Below, one piece after another: positions 33,853 through 44,750 of a DNA stretch of 64,000 nucleotides. The DNA is from Hymenopellis radicata. Its lineage: Eukaryota > Basidiomycota > Agaricomycetes > Agaricales > Physalacriaceae. The position numbers and the translations under genes were made by a program. The stretch is from contig JADNRX010000242.1 in the NCBI GenBank assembly GCA_015501595.1, forward strand, positions 1-64,000, given 5' to 3'. Under the pieces are notes generated by a model. That model saw nothing but the letters and a program-made list of their open reading frames with translations. It did not search any database and was not told where the DNA came from. Each line of letters begins with the position of its first letter. The stretch's first letter is position 1.

Positions 33853-34990
33853 CTATCCCTCTCGATCGTCTTCAGAGCCTATCCACTCTCCTTGTTGTAG
33901 ACGGAGATAGTAGTCCTGCTCTGCTCGTAAGTCCACTCTAGCTCGTTCCAACTGAGCGCCTTGATCCACCACTGTTCGTTTTAAAACCACAACCTCGTTT
34001 TCTAGAGCCATTAGACGGTTCAACACTGAGTCGTGGGGTATCGACGAAGGCTGTGTCATCGGCGCAGGGTAGTAGGAGGAGGAATAGTCTCCCCTTCCCC
34101 AGTTCTGGAATAGACTTCTGGAGGGCGACCAAACCAGTCACGCTGTTCCGTCGGTCTTTCTCCCCAATTGGATGGTCCAGCAGCCAGCGGAGAAGGTGTC
34201 TTCCTGAATGAGCGGGTCCTGCTGAATAGCCCTCTTCCTTCAAAAGGCTCCGGAAACAGGTCCTCTTCTATCGGGATTGGATGAAGGGCATCCTGCGGCC
34301 TTTTCAGTTGGGGGTACCGGCTCGAAGGAGGAGGTGGATGAGGTGTCTTGGTCCCAGGCGTTCCTCTGGCCTTTCTAGATTTAAATCCTTCCTCGTCGAC
34401 CACTTCTTGTCCCCAGGCTTCCCATCTCCGCCTAGCGTCCTTTCTGACAGGACTTTCGTTCGGATCCGTACGTAGAGGTCCCTGCGGACGAACCCGAGTC
34501 AGCACCGCTGGTTTCCCAGGCTGGAGAGGGGAGAACCAGAGTTCTACCAGCTTTCCGCGATAAGGAGAGCCTCGTACCGTTTGTCTAGTCGTCGCGACCG
34601 TCTTCCTGGTTTGTATCTGGACGACGGGAGTTTGCTTCTGGGGTTTGTTCGAGGTTCCTTGCTCTATGGCAATGCTTCGAGTAACCATCCGCCGTTCTGG
34701 CTCTGCGGTCGTCGGGTTTTCCGTCTTTTTCTTCTTCTGAGGATTGCCTGGATTCTCCTTCGCTCGCTGCTTAGCCGGGGTCTCTGCCTGAGATCCTGAC
34801 GGTTGACTCGTCTTTCGTCGTGTCTGCGGGGATGGCGTGGAGGTCCGGAGCTCCTCAGGGGATGGGGTTTCTTCCCGAGGTCTCTTCGCGGGTTTTGACG
34901 CGTCTTCCGTCGACCTGTCCTTTCTTTTTCTCGGACTTGTCTTGGGAGTGGCTTTTTCGGATCTCGACGCCGTAACCTTGCGTCTGCGTC
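33853..34990 (-). CDS. Accessory b-gene 5: basic, proline-rich protein with coiled coil, no cysteine cluster
   Basis: An open frame covers about 34990-34056. It starts with a strongly basic segment (SPRKRKDRS, KKKKTE) and continues through Arg/Pro/Ser-rich sequence. A frame change leads to 33853-34059, which encodes a leucine-heptad coiled coil (NRLMALENEVVVLKRTV). It occupies the position of a b-gene between a5 and a6 and shares the basic-linker-plus-coiled-coil plan, but no Cx2Cx6C cluster is visible, so the zinc region may have been lost. Confidence 0.45.
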
Positions 34991-35009
34991 ATCCTGCGCC
35001 GGGTTAGCT

Positions 35010-35369
35010 CTAGAACTTCTTTCTTGGTTCCTGTCGTACCTCTTTTAGCAGCTCTATAACCGCTTCTGCGAAGATGTCATCCAGCCAGTGTAGAGCCGAG
35101 ACATAATCACTTTGCGGAAAGTCTTGTCGCGAGCGAAGTAGCTCTCGTACTCTGTCCAGAAGCTTTCCAGGATTTTCTTGGTCGCGAGCTAGCGCAAGGA
35201 CTTTGTCGGGATCCAATGCTACTTGCGTCGCGTCTTTAACCGTGATCCTGACCTGGTATTCCGCTGGAAGAGATTCCTCGGTCAGACGATAGCGTAGTTC
35301 TTTATTCCTGTTAGCCAAAGCCATCGGGTTAGCGGAAGCCTTCGTATTTCGTTGCAGGACCAGAGTCAA
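35010..35369 (-). CDS. Accessory a-gene 5: WLDD-motif protein
   Basis: 119 residues from a start at 35369. The N-terminus (MTLVLQR) matches that of a-gene 2 (VTLVLRQ). The middle is charged. The C-terminal third contains LLDRVRELLRSRQDFPQSDY and then ALHWLDDIFAEAV, followed by an amphipathic helix. This is the best-preserved a-copy. Function unknown. The acidic/aromatic WLDD motif followed by F-A-E could be a helix-helix contact, but this is speculation. Confidence 0.7.
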   Translation of the reverse strand: MTLVLQRNTKASANPMALANRNKELRYRLTEESLPAEYQVRITVKDATQVALDPDKVLALARDQENPGKLLDRVRELLRSRQDFPQSDYVSALHWLDDIFAEAVIELLKEVRQEPRKKF

Positions 35370-35526
35370 TGTTGGATTTCCGATCGGTTCCTAAGTCCAA
35401 CTTCCTCGTGACTGTGATGTCATCGCACTATTTTTGGTTTCCACGAATAAACACAAAAGCGAAAATTGAAAATTTGAAAAATTTTCGGGCTAGGTAGCTA
35501 ACTCTACTACCTCCCCGGTAAACTTT

Positions 35527-36492
35527 TTAGCTGACAACGTCCCGTTGTCTTCTGTCTCTTTTTCGCCAATCCTTCCTCTGGAATTCCTGTCGTTCTCGTT
35601 TTCCATCTTTTAGCTCGAGGAGTTCTTCGCTCAGTTTAGTCCACTCGCTCAATTGCTCCGCCTGCCTCTTCTTGAGATTCGAAACTTCTTTGCGGATTTC
35701 GCGGAGTTCCTTCAAGAGAGGGCCCCCTGCTTCGGCCAAGAGCATTTCGATCTTTCGCGTTTTAGCCGTCGTCATCGTCTGCGTTCTGCCCAATTCCATG
35801 TGCGCTGTTGCTTGGTCTTTCGCATTGCTTTCTGCTTCATAGGTCAATCTTCGGTCTCCGCAGGATGGTATTATTACCTGCTTGTTCCGGCGTTTCCTTA
35901 AGATTCCTTAATTTGCATTTCTGTTTCTTGATTTGGCATTCCAAACAGCTCGAGCCCCTCATCTTCTTTCCAATAGGGAGGTGGCATCGCTCTCCGGCAC
36001 CGTAGCAACGTTCGCAAATTTCGTCGGTCGCTCCATACATTGATTTTTCCGATCTCGTGGTAGCTCTGTGCTCTGGCGTACTTGTTGGATGGGAAAATGA
36101 TTCTTCTGTCCAGTTTTCTGCGAGGATGGGGTATGGGTTTTCCTCCCATCCTGCGTCTTTTCTTCGCGCTCGAATCTTCATCTCCAGACAATCGTTCGCC
36201 GCCAAGACCTGACATCTCAGCCAATCCAGGAAGGATTCGTGGTTTTTGATATCAAATCTATTTTTGTTCTGGAGGAGCTGGTAGACTTCGAGGCTAGAGG
36301 CGTGGCCTCGTAGTTCGACAAGAGCAGTTCCGGGTTCTGGTAAATCCCTTCAGCCAACTCCGCCGCGTTTTGCTGCGCGCGGCTCGGTTTACCTGCCGGA
36401 ATGTCGGGTACTGCTGGCATTTCGCAACTTTGGATATGGAGCAGGATCCTGGCTGTCGGCGTAAGGATAGACTGTTCGTTTGTATTCTTCAC
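35527..36492 (-). CDS. Accessory b-gene 4: Zn2Cys6-type cluster plus coiled coil (frames interrupted)
   Basis: Reading from 36492, an N-terminal part (AELAEGIYQNPELLLSNYE) is followed after a frame change by the cluster Cx2Cx6Cx12Cx2Cx6C (about 35920-36020) with basic QIKKQK before the last cysteine. A further frame change near 35840 leads to a long coiled coil (LLKELREIRKEVSNLKKRQAEQ) and a very basic tail ending at 35527. Junctions could be introns or mutations. No a-gene is visible immediately upstream of it, unlike the other b-genes. Confidence 0.5.
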
Positions 36493-36575
36493 GTATTGTC
36501 AGGTACCCCTTGCTCTTTCCTGCTTCCTCGGCCATCACCCATGCGGCAGCGCCGCTTATCATATTAGGATTTTAT

Positions 36576-37421
36576 CTAAAGCTTCCTTTTAAATACCTTC
36601 AGCTTATTCTGGCATTTATCTAGTTCCTGCATCAAGTTTACCGCTTTCTCTTGCTGCTCGCGTGCTCTCTTCAGCATCTTTGCCCATTTGCCCCGGCGTT
36701 CTTCGCTCTGCTCCGTTTCTTCCATTTCGCTAGCCTTCCTTTTTGTGCTCTGTTTACGCGTCGAGTCGGGAGTCCCATCTTGGAAATTTTCCGGGAGTAG
36801 ACTCGGTACAAAGCGTGTCATCGGCTTTTCTTCCGTCTTGTGAGGAGGGCCGAAAGTCGCGGTCCTCGCCCCCGTGCATTTCAAGCGCAGGTCGCTACAG
36901 TGATCACAAAAGGTTAAAGGTCTCCCAAGTGAATACTGCCAGGTGCAGGTGAATTTACTATTCCGGCATTGGTGGCATGCCCTTTGGTGATACGCCGGAT
37001 CTGCGAAATTTCGGCGGTACTCCTCTTCGTAGGGGCCTGCCTTTTTCTTCTTCTGTTTCTTCTCCACCGTGTTCCCCTTCGGAATATCAATTCGATCATC
37101 CTCTTCTGTCGTCTGAACTTTCTCGTTCAAGACTTCATCGCGCTCCTCCGTTGACGCCTGCTCTTTTGGCGACTTCGGTTCTAGAGTGTCGGATGGGGTC
37201 GGTGGTTCGTTTAGGATATCCGGGAAGGGCTGGACGTGATCATCATCGTTTGCGCGTTCTGCACAAAGGAGTTTGGGGTCAATAGTGCCTTGTGGTGGGA
37301 CAACCTCCTTGACTGGGAATGGGATTGCGTCCAGTAAGTGGCGCAGGCGCTCGAAGGCTTCAGCAAGTTCGTTGGGTGCCGGATCTGTCGTGGGGGTTCT
37401 GTTAACTCCCCCGGTGACCAA
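36576..37421 (-). CDS. Accessory b-gene 3: Zn2Cys6-type cluster plus coiled coil
   Basis: A single 281-residue frame. Residues about 1-120 are acidic/polar and contain KKQKKKK. The cluster at about residues 151-183 has the spacing Cx2Cx6Cx12Cx2Cx6C. The C-terminal 80 residues form a charged coiled coil (EETEQSEERRGKWAKMLKRA onward). This is the best complete b-gene. The spacing equals that of fungal Zn(II)2Cys6 domains, though the usual Lys/Arg-rich loop after the second cysteine is weak. Nuclear or Gag/RNA-binding roles are both possible. It overlaps the end of a-gene 3 in another frame. Confidence 0.65.
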   Translation of the reverse strand: MVTGGVNRTPTTDPAPNELAEAFERLRHLLDAIPFPVKEVVPPQGTIDPKLLCAERANDDDHVQPFPDILNEPPTPSDTLEPKSPKEQASTEERDEVLNEKVQTTEEDDRIDIPKGNTVEKKQKKKKAGPYEEEYRRNFADPAYHQRACHQCRNSKFTCTWQYSLGRPLTFCDHCSDLRLKCTGARTATFGPPHKTEEKPMTRFVPSLLPENFQDGTPDSTRKQSTKRKASEMEETEQSEERRGKWAKMLKRAREQQEKAVNLMQELDKCQNKLKVFKRKL

Positions 37422-37669
37422 GTTCCGAAGATCGCCTTTCTAAGTGCTTTATCGAAGATATCGTCCAGCCAATGTTTGGCCGACTGGTATTCGTTTCTCG
37501 GGAAGTTTACTTGGTCGTTTACCGAGTGATAGATTCGGTTTATAAACGATCTAGAGCTTTCTTCTGTGATCATGCAATACAGCAGGTCTGAGTAATCCTG
37601 CACCATTTCCGCCCAGTCGTTATCGAAACTATATCGGTATCGCGTTGGAAGGACCTCGCGCGAGTGCAT
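37211..37669 (-). CDS. Accessory a-gene 3: WLDD-motif protein (5' end cut by insertion)
   Basis: The frame runs from 37669 and carries a tyrosine-rich N-terminal part (YRYSFDNDWAEMVQDYSDLL), a helix, then FPRNEYQSAKHWLDDIFDKAL, the a-gene hallmark. The natural protein probably ends soon after residue 90; the rest overlaps b-gene 3 in another frame. The 5.0-kb insertion at 37673-42694 lies 4 bp upstream, so the true start codon may have been removed. Confidence 0.6.
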   Translation of the reverse strand: MHSREVLPTRYRYSFDNDWAEMVQDYSDLLYCMITEESSRSFINRIYHSVNDQVNFPRNEYQSAKHWLDDIFDKALRKAIFGTWSPGELTEPPRQIRHPTNLLKPSSACATYWTQSHSQSRRLSHHKALLTPNSFVQNAQTMMITSSPSRIS

Positions 37670-38044
37670 CAGGAAAGGCCTATATGCCTTAAGGCATCTT
37701 AAGATTCATGTTGTTTGAACATGAAACTTAAAGCTACAAAAGGCTCCTAAAGCTCCAAAGAGCTCCAAAGACATCCTGAAGCTGGTGTATCATAGCTATA
37801 AAACTTAAAGCAGCCAAAAGGCGGCAAAAGATGCCTAAAGATAACTTTAGATATGGGCTTCGAACATATCTATCCTAAGACAACTTAAGACTTGCAGCAT
37901 CATTACAATCAACTTAAGACATTGAAAGACGTCTTAATGCAACTTCATACAGATGCTGCAAGTATATCTATTCTCAAGCAGCTTCAGACTGAAAGACTTC
38001 AAGCAAATATTATTATATAGCCAGATTAAATATATAAATACAGT

Positions 38045-38848
38045 TCATGGCCACGACTCATCCATCCCCGCCCTTGAGCCCAACCTCATCTGACAGCACG
38101 TCATCCCCTCAAATACCATCAACACTTTAAAGAGAGCAGAGCAGACGAGACGTCTAGTACTCTCAACAACTCTCGCACGAAGCGCTGAAGAACAGTCATT
38201 AGTGTCCACCATACCCATGAGCAGAGAGCGACTCGCCTTTCCACCGTGGCCGCCGTTCTTGCCGCCATTTGCACCATTACCTGCAGCTGCGACGGCACCT
38301 GCAGTTGCGCCAGTACCTGCAGCCGCGCCGGTACCTGCAGCCGCGCCGGTACCTGCAGCCGCGCCGGTACCTGCAGCCGCGCCGTTACCTGCATTATTGT
38401 TCTTGCCGTTCTTGCCATTGTTACCGCCAGCCACTCCAGCAGTAGCGACAGTGAAGTAGCTGCAGTCGTCGAGACTGCCGGGCTGAGCTACGGGCTGATG
38501 GTTAGACGAAGAGTTGATCGAGCATATCCGGTCTGAGGCGCAATTAGGATACGATATGAGGAGCAAGAAAATCGACTTACAACACACCCGCACGAAGTCC
38601 GTTGGTGACATCGGCCGTAACCACACCGTTCTGGGCAGCGCCGTTGAAGCGGGTAGTTGGATTGCTGATGGGGAAAGGATGCAACGAGGGGGACCGATCT
38701 TGGCACGGTTACAATGTAAGGAAGGAGGGGAAAGCGGAGCTGTTGGAGTTGCGACTGCGCCAGCCCGACGAGAGCTCTCCGTCGCTAAGTTCGATACCAC
38801 CGCAGAGTTTTGGCTCCGTGAAGGTGGAGCAGACGGACTACACGCCAA
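38045..38848 (-). other. Open frame inside the 5.0-kb insertion, captured sequence or chance
   Basis: A 267-residue frame with a run of (GTGAAA)n coded by an 18-bp tandem repeat at 38285-38395 (unit GCAGCCGCGCCGGTACCT, about four perfect copies and several diverged ones). Around the repeat are a short Cys-containing stretch and a hydrophobic stretch. No family recognised. The repeat alone could keep the frame open. Confidence 0.3.
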
Positions 38849-41329
38849 TGCTGCCCATAATCCAGTCCGCTAAATCTCCCGCAATAAGCCGATTGGGTCA
38901 ACGTCTGCACCGGCGAACGTAGGAGATGACCGAGGCGAGCTGACTGCGCTCGTGAATCCAATGACATTGTGAGATGAGGAGCTTTCATATTTCGGGAGGA
39001 CGGATGGAGGGCTGGGGGACCCGAATGGACGTACAACACGGCTGCGAGACTCGCTCCCACGAACGCCGATGTTTACGACGCATTGAAAGGCGAGAGTAAA
39101 GCGATGGGCCGCATGCTTGTCGAATTGCTGGGGATTGAGGGAGGGCACAAGCGACCAAGAGCGACGACTCAAAGTCGGTCGCGGGTGTACTAGATGACGC
39201 TGTATCCATGCGTCGTTTTTGGCCCTCCGACTGCAAGAAGTCGTCGAGGCGGGTCCTCATCTCGTAGATGAGCGCCGTATCCGGGAAGTGTGTTTACGGG
39301 GAAGGCGAGGTAGGAGGTGAGAGGAAAGTGGAAGTGACGCATGCCGCCCACGTTGGTGGGGCCTACGCGTCGTCGTCAACGATGCCACAAGACTATCTCT
39401 GTCGCCTCCGTTGGTATTCGCAATGCTAGTGGAGATGAATGAGATGAAAAAATAAAATGAGTAAATACGTACAGTAAATTGCGTCGCCAGCACACGAGCA
39501 GCATCGTTTCAAACCTCTCCCAGCCTTGCAGAATTAAGCTGCCAGTGCCTGACTTGACGTCGACTTCTCCTGACGCTGGCCGTTGTCCTGAGCGCATCGT
39601 CGATGTTCCCTCTCGACAATTCCTCCGCTGCTAACATTTCAACAACGTCCACGACGATGGCGGTGCAGCAAGTCGAGCTGTGAATGTGCAGCCTCGTTGG
39701 AGGGCTTACGCGTCCAGCGGGGCCGCCGGGGCTCTTCAAGCCCGCAAACAGTCCGTTCCAATATTTAGTAAGTGGTAAGAGGGAGACGACGCAAAGTCGG
39801 TCTCCGTGACCATGGGGACGACGCAAAGTCGGTCCCCGGGCGACGACTCAAAGTCAGTCGCGAGAAAAGCGCACAGACAACGCGGTGATAGCGGAAGTAT
39901 TCTGGTGATGGTGGTGAGAAGGAGACAGGACGACTCCGAACAGCTTCGATCGCTGTGCGGATCGTTCGGACCGATGACTCCGATCATCAACGGAACGAGC
40001 TCGTCGTCGCTCGGGACAGCGACGACGGGCTCGGAGTGGTGATTTAAGCATCGGGATCTCATGTAGTGTAGTTATATTATATGTGGAAGTAAAAATTCTG
40101 GTAATATTACTGCATGTAAATAAGGAATTAAGCTTACATGGATAGTATCCCATCCAGCCAACACGAAATCGCGCGTTCCAGTGCGCTGTATCTCCCCGAC
40201 TCCTCGACTCTTTGATGTATATGTACCTGACAATGATTCTCATTGTTTACAACTCAATTTAGGGCCGCCGCCTATTGCGGTATTTTGTACTTGCTGAAAC
40301 GATCCCTTTCACGAGAGACTCAAGACCTTACATGGCGATCGTCAATCAAGTTCTTACATCTCAAAATTTGTGGAATTCCATAGATAGTTAATTTAGATGC
40401 TGATAATGGATCTTACCCAAGCACAAGCTCTCCCGAGCTATCGTGCGCTTACTATTGTCGTCGTCGTCGCCCAAATTTGGCGGCGGCGACTCGGTCCGCG
40501 TATCCGAACAACATTCGCATTAGTCCTTGCACTCTTACCATCACCGTACGCATTCGCCGCGCCCACAAACCATGAGTACGGCCGTCGTGGACGACACCTC
40601 CAAGCCCTGGACTATGCCTATCGCAGGGCGTAAGCCCCAGAACTTGGGCAGCACACCTCCAAAAATAAGCGCGGATTCAAGCAACAAACCTAGTAACGAC
40701 AAGGGGTGACGAAGAGCCCCCTCCGGGGCCCTGGCAGCACGCAGGCTTCACGCGGACTTCAGGCATGGTATTGGGTTGGATTGGAGGCACCGCGTTGTCT
40801 GCTGGCAACGCGGCGCCGTTTGGTGCGTTATATTTCTCGCAATTTTATTTTCTATATCTTTGTGATGCTGACGGCGTCACGAATGCCGTCGACATCAATT
40901 TACCCATTCACGCCAGCTATATGCAGGCTGTATCTCCGCGCCCGAGCCATCTTTTCCATTCCCGTTGCTCAGTCCATTCCCCAGAAATTCTTCGAAGTCC
41001 ACTTGCCGCCGGCAGATGAGGCCACGTCAGCCTCACGTGACGGCTGGTTTAAATCCCGATCGGGACACAAAGCGACTTGTCCTCTTACCACCACCCACTT
41101 CAATACTCTCCTTTCAGTTGACGAGCACCGCTGCTATGTGCACGGTGTCACGACTTTGACGCTGCCTTGCGCACGTCGTCCGCTGTGACGCTGCCTTGTG
41201 CAGGTCATCTTGTCGTTGCGGGTCGTCCTCGCAGGTGTGTAGTCTGTTGTTCCCTTTACGTCTGCTGACCCTGTCACTGGCAGTTTGACAATGCTCGAGG
41301 ACCCGAACGACGATGCCCGAGGATGATGA

Positions 41330-41990
41330 CGACACTCAAGAACACCGACGATGCGTCAAGGCGAGTCCCACTCTGGCAGATGTCCGTTTCGACACCCGAC
41401 AATAACCATACGAAGCGCCGACAAACCCAAGTTCGCGACAAGTTCACCGAGGACGTCGAGCCCATCCAGGACGACGTTGACACCGATATCGAGGACCACG
41501 TCAAGCCAACCGAGGCCCATCGAGGACGACCTCAAACCTGGCGAGGACGACCTCGAGCTTGACCCCACCGAAAATGAGGACCACCTCAAGCCCACCGACG
41601 ACGCACTCGTCCAACCGAGGACGACATCAAGCCCACCGAGGATGACATTGAGCTCGACCCCACCGAGATTGAGGACAATGTCAAGTCCCCCAACAACGCG
41701 CTCACCCAGGATCACGTCAAGCCAACCGCCACGACGAGGACTTGCTGCGCCGACAACTGATCACATCAAGGACCGACCACATCGAGGACCAACAACGACG
41801 AAGAACAAGAACCGAGGACTACGCTGAGCACTGACTACGACGGGCATCGGGGACGAGGACACCAAGCATCGAGGAGCGAGGACACCGAGCATCATGGACG
41901 ACGACATCGAGGCGGATGGAGGACACGGAGCATCATGGATACCGAGTATCAATAATCGTGGACACGGAGCATCGAGGATCAAGGCCGAGG
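41330..41990 (+). repeat. Tandem repeat, GAGGACGACNTCAAGCCCACC-like units
   Basis: Irregular units built from GAGGAC, CTCAAGCC and ACCGAG. It is the counterpart, in inverted orientation, of the GTCCTC tract at 24855-25135, supporting common ancestry of the two large insertions. Confidence 0.7.
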
Positions 41991-42993
41991 ATGATGCAGC
42001 TTAAGGATGCTGCTGCTTGAGGACTTCAACAAGACCATGAGGACTGATGACCCGACGAGGATGGAGGACTATGGGCTTGGTGCCATGTGCCACTAAGCAT
42101 AAGGGTGATGTTAGTTATGGTGACTAGAGTTATGTTTGTGTATATATAACTATTACTGTGGTGTTTTTATTACTATTAATTGTCATATGTCTTGTTCTTC
42201 CTTCTTGTGCTTCAGCTTAAGAGGATTTCAAGCTTTCTATGATGTATAGACAGCTTTTTAAGCATACTTAAGATAAGGTTCTCGGAACCATCTGCTTTAT
42301 GCAGCCTTCGGAGTGCTTTGAAATAGTTTTTTGAGCGCTTTTCAAGTAACTGAAGGACATCCTACAGTCATCTAAGGATAAGGTCCTCAGAGACATCTGC
42401 TTTATGCAGCCTTTGGAGAGCTTTTTAATAGCTTTTTGAGTGCTCTTTGAGTTACCGAAAGGCAGTTTAAAGGCAACTTAAGATAAGGTTCACGGAGACG
42501 TATGCTTTAAGTCAACTTTAGAGAGCTTTTTAAGAGCTTTTAGGATGCCTTAGAGTGTCTTAAGCTGCCTTAAAGCACTCGTCAACGTGAACCTTTGTTT
42601 TAAGCGTCTTATTAGCTTACTTATCTTTATTATCTTTTCATGTCTTAAGACACTTTAAGTTGCTTAAAGTCGCCTTAAGGCATATAGGCCTTTCGAGATG
42701 TGGTATTGGAGTGTAGCGTTTCTCGACATTATGCACGCACAGGTGGGAAGTAAGTTAAATAACTTACGGCGTTCGTCGGTGGCGCGAAGGGCGTTCTTCG
42801 TTCCAAACTGGGTAACTTGCTGATGCGTTGCCACATGATCGGAAGTAGGGCGAAGGGTGAGATCTCTTCCTCGCGAGCCTGTTCATCACCTATCTTTCCT
42901 TGGTTCTTATTATAAGTCTATTTCTTGGAGCGTGTCAAATGTCGTTTGACTGCGTGGATTTTAAAAAAAACAGTTGGGTTCTCTGGTTTATTG

Positions 42994-43587
42994 CTAAAGA
43001 GAGTACCTCCGCCTCTTTCTTTCTACCACTTCGTGCTCGAAATCCGCTATCGCTATCTTCTGGTTTACGATGAGGGCTTTTTGCTCGTGCAGGTCCCGCT
43101 CCAGGGCGAACAACCGGGTAGTGATGGGATTGGCAGAAGAAGCCATCATCCGGGCAGTGGGGAAGGAAGCCTCCCTCTCCGAGGGTGCGGACGTTTCCGA
43201 AATGGCTTCGCTCGGGGTTCTCCGAGACGTCACTTTGGGATCCCTCCCTCTGGCACTGTCCTTCGGAAACTGTAAAGGTTCACCTTTATAGAAAGGTCGA
43301 GACAAAGGTTGTGGCGGTGTTTGCGCGGGGGTTCCTACCCGTCCAAAGGCGCCATAGACCCTGCAGGCTACTTTCCTTTCGCGACAAGCGTCGCAGGCCC
43401 TTACTCTGAACTCGTTGGTCCCTGCCCAGCTGCATTTTTGCTTCCTCTCCTGGCACTCGTAGCAAGGTGCCCAACTGAAATGGCGTCTCATCGCCGCGCT
43501 CGGGGCGGGTAGAGAGCTAAGTTGAGGGATTCCACTGTTCGTCTCCTCGGACACGCTCTCTACGCGCTTGCGTTTCTCTGCTCCCAA
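42994..43587 (-). CDS. Accessory b-gene 2: Zn2Cys6-type cluster plus C-terminal coiled coil
   Basis: A 197-residue frame starting at 43587. The cluster lies at about residues 42-73 with the spacing Cx2Cx6Cx12Cx2Cx6C and basic residues in both x6 loops (QERKQK, RERKVA), the most Zn2Cys6-like copy. A polar linker follows, then a coiled coil (LFALERDLHEQKALIVNQK) and a basic C-terminus (ERKRRR). It directly follows a-gene 2. A sequence-specific DNA-binding or RNA-binding role is possible; nothing in the sequence decides. Confidence 0.7.
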   Translation of the reverse strand: MGAEKRKRVESVSEETNSGIPQLSSLPAPSAAMRRHFSWAPCYECQERKQKCSWAGTNEFRVRACDACRERKVACRVYGAFGRVGTPAQTPPQPLSRPFYKGEPLQFPKDSARGRDPKVTSRRTPSEAISETSAPSEREASFPTARMMASSANPITTRLFALERDLHEQKALIVNQKIAIADFEHEVVERKRRRYSL

Positions 43588-43706
43588 ATTAGGGCTGGGG
43601 GATGACGCGCAAAGGAGGGAAGAGACGGGAATCTTTATTGGAGGATGGGTTCTGCGTTCTTTCTCCGCACGGCGCTCCTTACGAGCGCGTCTCTAAATTT
43701 CATTAG

Positions 43707-44093
43707 TTAGCTTTGAGTGTTCAAGTATTTTGCTATCTGGGTTGCCCCTTCGTTCTTTACCTCCTGAATATCACGGAAAGACTCTGTGAAAACACGATCC
43801 AACCAACTCAACGCTGTTTTATGCCGCCCAGGGGGAAACCTCTCTGGGTCGTTCTTCAGGTTTTTAGTTACCTCAATCAGGATTTCGGGGATTTCCCCGT
43901 GAGCGGGCATAAATTCCTTCATGGCGTCGGGTGATTCCTGGATGCGCCGGGCGCGCATTTCGTTGAACGACTCTTGTGTGGAGGGAGTCATCAGCATCAC
44001 CGAACAGTAGCGTTCTGCTCCGTAGTTGGCGTGTTCGAGGGAGGGCATGCAGTCTTGTCTTAAAACGAGGGTTACGTTTTCATCAGGCGACAT
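43707..44093 (-). CDS. Accessory a-gene 2: WLDD-motif protein
   Basis: 128 residues from a start at 44093. The N-terminus is MSPDENVTLVLRQD, comparable to a-gene 5. The C-terminal part has FPPGRHKTALSWLDRVFTES, where the second aspartate of WLDD is replaced by arginine. Located between b-gene 1 and b-gene 2 in the same direction as gag-pol. No known family. Confidence 0.7.
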   Translation of the reverse strand: MSPDENVTLVLRQDCMPSLEHANYGAERYCSVMLMTPSTQESFNEMRARRIQESPDAMKEFMPAHGEIPEILIEVTKNLKNDPERFPPGRHKTALSWLDRVFTESFRDIQEVKNEGATQIAKYLNTQS

Positions 44094-44282
44094 CGTGGTG
44101 TCGCCGAGCCTTCGATTTAAAAAAAACTCTGCCTAGTTGCCGCGTGATACTTTGTATCGTAAAGACCTCCTCAGTATACAATAGTTCCGTTTCCCAGGTC
44201 CTCCAGGTCTTCTTGATAAAAGCGCGCCACACCGGTCAATTTCCCTGGTTTCAGCTGATCACCGAGTCGCGGGGCGTATGCT

Positions 44283-44750
44283 TTATTTTACGTTTCTAGT
44301 AGAACGGATCCACGACGTCCTGTGCCATCGTCCATTTTCTCTTTCCAGTTCATCCGCTCGATCGCCGCTCCGCTCCTCACCATTGTTGCTTGCTTTTCGG
44401 GTATTCCGTTTCTGCTTTCGCTCGACAGAATCTTTGTAGCTTTGTTTGAGCGCCCACGCCTTCCCTCTCCTCCTTTCATCCGGAGTTCCTAGGCCACACC
44501 TTCTCTTTAGCCGGAAGCAGGAGGTGCATGTCCTTTTGTCGGACTGATCCTCTTGTTCCCACGAGCATAGGATGTCCTTAGTTAGACACTTTAGGCATTT
44601 CTGTCCGGGTACTCTGGCTTCTGGGCGAGGGTGTAGATATCCTCCTAGAAACTGCGGTTTCTTGTAATGCCCTGAATAAGGGCTTCGAGGGTTCAGGATT
44701 TCCTGAAGGCGCTCGTTAACCTGTAACACGGCTATCGGGTCCAGGTGCAT
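44283..44750 (-). CDS. Accessory b-gene 1: Zn2Cys6-type cluster
   Basis: A 155-residue frame from a start at 44750. The cluster at about residues 51-83 has the spacing Cx2Cx6Cx12Cx2Cx6C with FRLKRR before the last cysteine. Downstream sequence is Lys/Arg/Glu-rich with helical character but a weaker coiled coil than the other b-genes. It lies between a-genes 1 and 2. Confidence 0.7.
   Translation of the reverse strand: MHLDPIAVLQVNERLQEILNPRSPYSGHYKKPQFLGGYLHPRPEARVPGQKCLKCLTKDILCSWEQEDQSDKRTCTSCFRLKRRCGLGTPDERRRGKAWALKQSYKDSVERKQKRNTRKASNNGEERSGDRADELERENGRWHRTSWIRSTRNVK

Larger units (their letters stand above)
37673..42694 (+). mobile_element. 5.0-kb insertion, family H/I, inverted repeat GAAAGGCCTATATGCC
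   Basis: Ends GAAAGGCCTATATGCCTTAA and its inverse are perfect inverted repeats. Subterminal 350-600 bp are filled with CTTAAG/GCCTTAAGGC and AAGCTTT motifs. No target duplication is clear (TGCATCAG against GAGATGTG). The interior holds GGGCTTACGCG (39706), GGCGTAAGCCCC (40628), GTCTGCTGGCAACGCGGCGC (40797), two tandem repeat tracts and a long block shared with the insertion at 23253-29038. No transposase. It separates accessory gene pairs 2 and 3 of the retroelement. Confidence 0.7.

Noticed and set aside
37673..42694. Hairpin ends read as an LTR pair
   Set aside because: The end repeats are inverted rather than direct, and there is no gag or pol; it is a TIR-type DNA element.
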